DNA from: Delphinapterus leucas
Taxonomy: Eukaryota > Chordata > Mammalia > Artiodactyla > Monodontidae
Length of the DNA stretch: 64,000 nucleotides
Reading direction: 5' to 3'
Assembly: GCF_002288925.2 (NCBI RefSeq)
Contig: NW_022098076.1
Location: 68,305,323-68,369,322, forward strand
In this document: positions 57,051 to 64,000 of the stretch, piece by piece
Layout: each line of letters opens with the position of its first letter
How positions within the stretch are numbered: the stretch's first letter is position 1
The notes under the pieces: generated by a model
What the model was told of the DNA's origin: nothing
The model's database searches: none
Seen by the model: only the letters and a program-made list of their open reading frames with translations
Position numbers and translations under genes: made by a program

Positions 57051-59289
57051 CCTAAATAGAAATATTAAGAAAATAATATCACTTCTCATCAACATTAGAA
57101 AAATTTAAAACAATCCCGTCAACAAATGAATCAAATAATCTTCAAACAATCCTCCTTCAGAGGCCATCTGAATCAAGTTTAGGATTAAGGACACCCCCAT
57201 CCCCTGCCATCCTCCCATGCCAGCTTCCCCATCCAAACCCAGAATAGTTCTCTAGCTCACAGTGGAATCTCTTGGCCTCTTTCAAACTAAATCAACAGTG
57301 GAACTCCCAAGCTCTGAAATCAGTCCCAAGCTCTACAGACCAAGTTAATATTAACATGGGTATGAGCTGTGCTGTCCCCAAATCCCGGATAGAGGTTTTG
57401 GTCTTTAATCAAGATAAAACCGTGAAGCTAAAGTAACATTGCACTCATCTGACATAAACAGGTTTTTTATTCATCTTATAGTTACTTTGTACTTGAAAGA
57501 GTAAGCTTTCTTCTGTGGCTGTCAGTTTACAGGCATCAGGAGCAAAACTTGTAGAAATACAGCAAGAATGATGAAGACGTTCGAATTTTATGAGCAATAT
57601 TTGCAGATTTTATTTAAAGTGTATGTCATAAACCCAGTCTTGGAATCCTCTTTGTATCCTCATTTGACTCTTAATAGTCAGTGTGAAATGAAAGTTAGTT
57701 CATCTTAAAATGTCCTTGATTAGAGCAATTTTTTTTTTTTCTGGATGCTACCTGGCATTACTGATTGTAGCTAGTAAAGAAGGAATAATAGGAAAGGAAA
57801 CATGAATTAAAAAAATAAAAGGAAACAATAAAATGTCATGTTTTTTAAAAAATGAATTTTCTAATTTTAATATAATCTTTAGTTAGAGAAGATATTGTGG
57901 TAATGCACTGTGCTTGTTCTTGGCACAAGTTCATATTCGCACATAATTTGACCCCTCACCCCTCTTTTCATGGAACTCCTGTTGGCTTCATTGGCATAAG
58001 AGACGAAATACCTTTACATTTGGTGGAAATTATCCTATTTTTTTTCAATCCTCTGTCGTGGTGTTTTTTCATAACCTTTTGTTGTTTGTTGTTGCTGGTG
58101 GCAGTGGTGATAATGTGAACCCCGGGGGCAAAGAATTGAGTTCTTCATAGTCTTTATCTTGGGGGCACCTGATCATCAGAACATGACAGTCCCTATTCTT
58201 GCCTCACAATATTAAAATTTTTCCCTTTTACCTCTGACCTCCACTTCTGTTTCCCTCTCCCCATATACCCTCATTGCAACATGCTTGATGTACATCTATC
58301 CTTGGTAGAGATGCCATTCTGCTTATGCCTTTTCCATTCAATACTGTCATACATTCACCTAGTTCAAAGCTTCCAACAGCTGTGCAGGACTCCAGACCTC
58401 CTTCTACCACCTTTGACTTGTTCTTACCCCTCACTGTAAGCACCGCAGTGTCTTCAACGCCCGGCATCAGAAACACCGAGTTGAGGTACCTCACACAGGT
58501 TCACCACTTGACCAGTCCACTTGTAATTGGGCCTCAAGAATACTTTCACCATTTTCTTTTGTCTGTTATTAAATCCAGACTTTAAAAATTATTTTACATT
58601 GATGGTGTCGTAATGCGCTGGCTGGATAACGTATGTTGGGGGGAATTGCAAACTCCATGGGAAATGTCTTTAAATTACTCTGTAGAATGAGCTGTATGTG
58701 GTTTTCCTTTCATCAGCTATTTCTAGGCATGATTTATAAATTCTTAAAAATATCAGTTACTGGTAGTACTTCCTAAACCATAGGGTTTTTTTTCTTACAT
58801 TTGTCATATAATTTTGTGAACTTCCTCTCTGGAGCCTTTAGCTCTTTGTTTACTAAGTTACTTAGAAAGTGTAACAGGAAGTTGTAAATCCATCCTCACT
58901 AGTACAAAACATGTGTCCTATGCTAAAGGGTATCATTTATTAATGAAATATGCAGTCTTTAAACAAAGGTCAGAATTGAAGATTGTTTTCTCCTATTATT
59001 TGCCTATGTGCAGTATCAGGGATTCTAAATCAAAATGCTATCTTTGGATCTCTTGTCTCTGTGAACAGGTGTTAAAAAGAAAATTATTCCGAGCAAAGAT
59101 ATTTTATGTAAGTAATCAAGCATTTAACTTAAAGAAGCATGCAGGCAGCCAATCAATAGTGAGGAAATGCTCTTTGTCTGTTTTTCACTCTCCCTCACTC
59201 AGAGACAGACTGTTCACCTCCAGGCCATAGGCATATTGAAGGTGACATTCTCTCTTTCCAAGATAATCCTCATGATAGGATGCACTTAA
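57051..59289. other. Unique DNA, no gene seen
   Basis: No transposon confidently recognised over 2.2 kb. A pyrimidine-rich block at 58190-58560 could be a decayed L2. A 105-codon frame at 58913-59230 has no recognisable domain. Confidence 0.45.
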
Positions 59290-59660
59290 TTTATGCTGTT
59301 GATGAGACTGAACTGAACTGATTTGCATATCATCAATACATGTAAATCCTGAGTAGAGGGCCAGCCATCCAAATTAAAATATTCCCTGTCAAGGACTTGC
59401 TGTGTCTAGCAAATTCTGGAGTAAAGCTAATTGCAAGTCGTTGGTGAATATAGATGCTGTTCAAGATTTATAAGACTGCATTGGAGGGCACATGAAACTT
59501 AAGATTTCTTTAGAACAATGTGTCTGTTTAAAACTACTCTTGTTCAGACTCAGCTGGGCATTCAGTAATGCCAGCCATTGAATGAGATCTTTCAAGTGCC
59601 TCAGCCCGCCTCACCTGTCAGACTGGCTCACTGGTTTATAATTGAAACCCTGTTTGCTTC
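59290..59660. other. Repeat-free block with octamer motif, candidate conserved non-coding DNA
   Basis: A perfect POU octamer ATTTGCAT lies at 59321-59328, followed by TAATTGC-type cores near 59428. No repeat is recognisable. Regulatory function is inference. Confidence 0.3.
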
Positions 59661-62524
59661 CAAAGCTCTTGATCCTCTAACCCTTCTCTACCCTTCTCAC
59701 ATATTCTTACTTTTCCCCTTTTGATCTGAGCGTCTTAACTTTCCTAACACACATCATAATTTTTCATTTACTTTTTTTCTTCAGGTGATACATATAGCAC
59801 TGGGTCCATCTTAGCATTTCTATGCTATTTTATCGTCTTCACTTTTCCCCAATTGTAAAATAAGTTTCTCTTTCATTGCACTTGGCTTTTAATGGAATGT
59901 CCTGACTGCCAGTTTCTCAAGGTTTCCCTTTGTGCAGTCTTTGTTCATTTAACACAGCTTTCACATCCCCTTCTCTCATCAGCCAATCAATCAATCATAC
60001 ATTTTATTGAGCAGCTCCAAATTAACATATGAAGTAATAAGAAAATTATAATCAGCCTTTGCTATCTAAAAAAACATGTCATTTAGGCACCTTCTGCTTT
60101 TTTCTTGTATGGCATCTATGTGCCCACAGGTGTTTCAGCAGAAGGTGTCTATAAGCTGGGCACTCTATTCCCTTTTCTTTATTTCTTTAGTTCTACTGGA
60201 TTCAAAATAAATAGATACCGTGCTGTAGTACTCTGTACAGTGATCACAATAACCACATGTTTTTCTCCCCATCTCCAATTCCACTTTTTTCTAAGTCAAC
60301 ATCCACAAAACGAATTAATATTATTTATTGTGCACCAGTGCAGAAAGAGTCACTAGATATTATAGAAAGAAAATGGTGTAAAACGCATGGAGTCTGCCCT
60401 CAACTATCTTGAAACCGCAGGACCTTGGTAGAAAGTTTGTTTAAATAATTTCTTAAATATTTTCCTGTTTCCTTGACCATGCTCCCCCTGACTTTGGGGT
60501 AAAAGGAGAAGGAAGAGTTGGGAAGGGGTAGGCAAAACATAAAGAATTAGAAAGGAAGGAAAAAAAACAATAAGAATGTGGCAGTTTAAGAAAAAAAAGT
60601 TAGGGGTCTTAGGGATGTGGAAATTTCTCTCCCAGACACATTTGTTGGCCCAGATATTTACAATGGCTACCTTTGCAAACAGCATATTGTCACAGTCCAC
60701 TTGAAAAATAAGTCACAGTAGATGGAAAACATCTAGAAAAAAAATCTTGAGTTATTTTTTCTGGAGTATTAAATAAAACACTCTTATTTCTTCAATTATA
60801 GGTTTGCTATTAGAAGCAAAAGAGGGAAAAAAAGCCACAAAACTATGGAAAAATGATAGTATAAATATAATGTAATTTCAAACATTGCTATATAGGATCC
60901 TTCCCACATGAACTCTTTCTAGCCAACTTGATGGTACAGTTGGGAAAGAATATTCATTTATAGACATTGATCATGTATAATATTTCCTTTGAAATTAAAA
61001 GTCAGTATGTCTTTCGTAGCTTAGAAATCTGATGATAGGATGAAACATAAAAGTGCCCCCACTCTACATTACAGTTCTCCTTTCTTTTCACACGGGGATT
61101 TGGTATCCATCATTATATTTTTTGGTTCCAATCAATAGGAGGATTTAGGACCTTAGTGCACTTTTAGATATACCATTGAACGTATTCTAAACAGTCAAAG
61201 TGTATGTAGTTCTGACAAGCTGTTTTATTTAACCTATGTGTAACTATATACCCATATCCCTTAATTCTCTCCTTCCATCTCTAAGGTACCCCTGGTACAA
61301 GGACTAGAGGAAGAGGAATGACAGGGACTAAGAAATTTCATATGTATTTCTTGTTGGCGATCACCTTAACGTCTACTCTTTCCTAAACAGCAGGGAGAAT
61401 AAGTATGGACTTCATGAATTTTCAGAATGTGGATTTTGGCTGTTCACGAAATAAATTCCTGTAATATATACATTTTCAGAAATCATTTCACATATGACAT
61501 TGCATTTATTAAACCATCACAGCAGACGTTTTATGATTTGAACTGGAAATACTAAACACTGCAAAAAAAATGCTGTAGGAGCTTGCAGAATTTAAACCTT
61601 TTCAGAATAATCTAGTGATGTCCAGGTTAAAGACTGCCTAACTCAGATGGATTGGCCCTAGCTTACCTCTCAATTACTGCTAGTTCTCCAGTTCTCTGAG
61701 GTTGCTGAGTATTGAAGGAATGACAGAGATTTAGAATATTGAGGTAACAGTCTTCAAAGCTTGGAGAGCAGTAAACAAAATAACTCCTTTTAGCAGTTTT
61801 CAGAAAGAAATCAGGATTTTAGATCTAATGTCATGCAACGCAGCATTTGATTTTGCAGCATCTGATTTTGTGTCCTTATCCAGCCTTCCATTAAACTGTA
61901 ATGGTCCCACTTGTGGAGACATTAGATAAAATGAAGGTTCATCTCCTGCTTCCAGGAAGATCCGCCAAGCAATTCATAACTCCTGAAGATGATTCTGCTT
62001 GACTGACCATTAAATTACAATTTTGTTAAGTGAGAATTCCTCAACACTAAATCTTATAATTTTCTTTCATGGCTTGCCCATTTCTCCGGTAAATATGGTT
62101 TTGGTTTCCCTACAGGCTGGTTGTATCTCCAGTAGTGAAAGGAAGCAGTTTGTATCAACTTTTAGGTGATTGGAAAGATGAAGATAAATATGCAAGTTAT
62201 AAGTAAGGATTCACAAGCAAATAAAAAAATTGCTAGAAGAATTTTTGTACAAATCAATAATAAACACATAGATAATAAATATTTTTAAACATCTGAAGTA
62301 AAAGGAGAGATGTGCTCAAAATGGCTATAAATGTGCCAAAGATGAAAAGCCTAAAACTTGTATATTTGTTAACCAAGACATAAACTAAATGAAATACTTA
62401 AAACCATGAGTTTTGTCTAGTGATTTCTGAAACTGAATGTACTCCACTGATGAGCTCAGAATTCAGAAATTTTAGGAAGTAATTCATGCTTTTTATGTGA
62501 GTTTTAGTGTTATAATTTTAATTA
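59661..62524. other. Unique AT-rich DNA, no gene seen
   Basis: No repeat family confidently recognised over 2.9 kb. Frames at 60105-60356 and 60404-60700 lack any domain I recognise. Confidence 0.45.
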
Positions 62525-63055
62525 TTTATTCATACATGCGTGAGCTCAATGAATATTTATTGTGTACCAGTTATGTACCAGGCCCAGTTCTAGGTACCTG
62601 GGATACGTTAGTGAACAGAACAGGCAAAGAGTTTGCCTTCATGGAGCTTACAAATGGATGAGGAGAGAAGACAATAAAGAATAAACATAAGTAAATTATA
62701 TAGTATATTAGACAATGATAAGTATTGTACAAAATAGGATAAAGGAGATTAAGAATGGGAATTGCATAGGTAGGGCGGGAGGGATATGCAAGAGGGAGGA
62801 GATATGGGGATATATGTACACATATAGCTGATTCACTTTGTTATACAGCAGAAACTAACACACCATTGTAAAGCAATTATACTCCAATAAAGATGTTTAA
62901 AAAATTTTTTTAATTATAAAAATAAAAAGAATGGAAATTGCAGACTGCAGTATTAAATAGGATGGTTAGGTTAAGCGTCCTTGAGAAGATAATGTTTGAG
63001 GAAAGGCTTGAGGGAGGGAATGGAGTTATTTGGAAGAAAAGTGTCCACAGCCAAA
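62525..63055 (-). repeat. L2 fragment split by a young L1
   Basis: Reversed L2: 'tgaatatttattgtgtacca' (62550), 'ggcccagttctaggtacctg' (62581), 'gccttcatggagcttacaaa' (62635), then an L1 insertion at 62767-62926, and continuation as 'aataggatggttaggttaag' and 'ataatgtttgaggaaaggct' (62987). The order is colinear with the L2 consensus on both sides of the insertion. Confidence 0.82.
62751..62942 (+). mobile_element. Truncated L1 tail, 160 bp, nested in L2
   Basis: A plus-strand L1 3' terminus spans 62767-62926: 'gctgattcactttgttatac' (62827), 'actaacacaccattgtaaag' (62854), then 'caataaagatgtttaaaaaa' with its polyadenylation signal and tail. Flanks 'aagaatgggaattgca' (62751-62766) and 'aagaatggaaattgca' (62927-62942) match at 15 of 16. 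The target reads TT|AAGA, near the L1 endonuclease preference. Confidence 0.96.
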
Positions 63056-63649
63056 ATCTGACTAAATAAATTCAATTTAAATAAGGCAGGCATTATATAA
63101 TATGGTGTTGATATAATGTTCTCTGATGTAACCTTTAAGATTCACCATGGTATTTGATTATTTCTAACTTGATATAATGAAATGAGGGTAGTGATTGACT
63201 AGGTGAGACAGGTATTTTTTTATTATAATCTATGCTTCTTAGACATAGGTTAATTGCAACAAGATGTTTAAAAACATACACAATAAACTCAAATTGTCAA
63301 ACAATGAAGTTTTTTAAAAACACATGAGCATGTATCCCATGCATGTGGCTCTGTATACCCTGCCAAGAATAGACCAGATAGTAGTAAATAAAATTACCAT
63401 GTCTTCCTCAGCTATAGGAATGTTTTTGTTCACACTATATATCATTTAAATATGAACTGATGGAATTTGAAATAATCCTGAAAGTAAAAATTCTTGTTTC
63501 TGCTACTATCTCTTTCATGCACACCTAGAGCAATACATAGTCTGTCTTAAGTACCTGTCCTAGAAAAATGGAAAAGTCTTAATTCTATGTTTAATTTATC
63601 TCTCCTGTTCTGATACCTTAGCAGTGTTAAGCTGAATTACAACCTAATT
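63056..63649. other. Unique AT-rich DNA
   Basis: No repeat or gene recognised. Confidence 0.45.
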
Positions 63650-63830
63650 AGCTCAGAAGTCCAGGGACTGAATTTCTGCTCCACCACTTACCAGCTGTGT
63701 GTCCTTAGCATTTAACTAAACCTAATTGGACCTGTTTCCTCAACTGTGAAATGGAGGTTCCTAACAGAGTTGTTGAATAAAATAATGTGTTCAAAGAGGT
63801 TGGCACATTATAGGAACTTAATAATTTATA
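63650..63830 (+). repeat. MIR SINE
   Basis: The stretch 'ccaccacttaccagctgtgt' (63681-63700), 'ctgtttcctcaactgtgaaa' and 'gttggcacattataggaact' is a clear MIR. Confidence 0.85.
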
Positions 63831-63933
63831 TGAGAGGCCTATCTTATGCCTTTTTAATTGGTCAATACCAGAATAACTGAGTATACACAACTGAAGACCA
63901 GCCAGAGGTCATATATAATATCAGGCATTATAG

Positions 63934-63973
63934 TATCACAGTGATTTTTTTTTTTTTTGATATCATGGTGATT
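63934..63973. repeat. Poly(T) run between imperfect direct repeats
   Basis: A T14 run (63945-63958) separates 'tatcacagtgatt' (63934-63946) from 'tatcatggtgatt' (63961-63973), which match at 11 of 13 positions. It could be a target-site duplication around a poly(A)-only retro-insertion on the minus strand. Confidence 0.4.
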
Positions 63974-64000
63974 CAGAGGAAGGAAAGAGCTTTGTGGCAC

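Noticed and set aside
58913..59230. 105-codon plus-strand frame
   Set aside because: No domain, no splice context, composition like surrounding DNA.
1..64000. CRISPR arrays, operons, riboswitches, bacterial insertion sequences
   Set aside because: No regularly spaced repeats or prokaryotic gene organisation; the repeat content is mammalian throughout.

Overview
The window looks like a piece of a mammalian nuclear genome, most likely a cetacean. Six copies of the tRNA-derived CHR SINE family are present: four short CHR-2-like copies and two longer CHR-1-like copies. All carry the characteristic 'cttccctggtggcgcagtgg' head, or its reverse complement. These SINEs, together with artiodactyl/cetacean-type L1s, older placental L1M, L2, MIR and MER5A copies, long AT-rich stretches and CA/TG microsatellites, are what a whale or dolphin intergenic region or large intron should look like. 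The lineage and repeat-family names are recalled from known consensus sequences; no search was run.

I find no convincing protein-coding exon, rRNA, tRNA or CRISPR array. Every long open frame I could interpret is a shadow of a SINE, an L1 or an LTR, or runs through an assembly gap. The real coding remains are broken L1 ORF2 sequences.

Layout. 0-17 kb: AT-rich unique DNA with CHR SINEs at 0.37, 1.9, 4.3, 7.3, 11.8 and 16.2 kb, an L1MA 3' end at 5.4-6.3 kb and a 100-N gap at 3487-3586. 17.8-21.4 kb: a 3.6-kb 5'-truncated L1 on the minus strand between perfect 16-bp target-site duplications. 22-26.5 kb: MIR, L2 and MER5A relics. 27.0-30.9 kb: a second minus-strand L1 that keeps both ends, including a GC-rich 5'UTR with a YY1-like site, but has lost ORF1, most of the endonuclease and the reverse-transcriptase core. 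31-36 kb: MIR/L2 relics, a 249-bp L1 tail with a 16-bp duplication and a 59-bp TG microsatellite. 36.0-37.6 kb: an ancient L1M fragment followed by the 3' LTR of a decayed endogenous retrovirus with its polypurine tract. 37.6-48.6 kb: mostly unique DNA with MIR/L2 relics and a 48-bp tandem duplication. 48.6-49.1 kb: another young truncated L1. 52.0-53.4 and 54.2-55.5 kb: ancient L1M sequence. 56-64 kb: unique DNA, MIRs, and an L2 split by a young 160-bp L1.

How the parts relate. L1 machinery explains most of the recent change. SINEs and L1s both sit between duplications of about 10-16 bp, several with A/T-rich edges of the TT|AAAA type. Host function, if any, would lie in the unique repeat-poor blocks near 14.1-15.1, 46.9-47.6 and 59.3-59.7 kb, which look like candidate conserved non-coding DNA. 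That last point is inference only. I did not find a previously undescribed biological system; the most informative items are the internally deleted L1 at 27-31 kb, the gap-hidden insertion at 3.5 kb, the 48-bp duplication and a weak small membrane-peptide frame at 51.9 kb.
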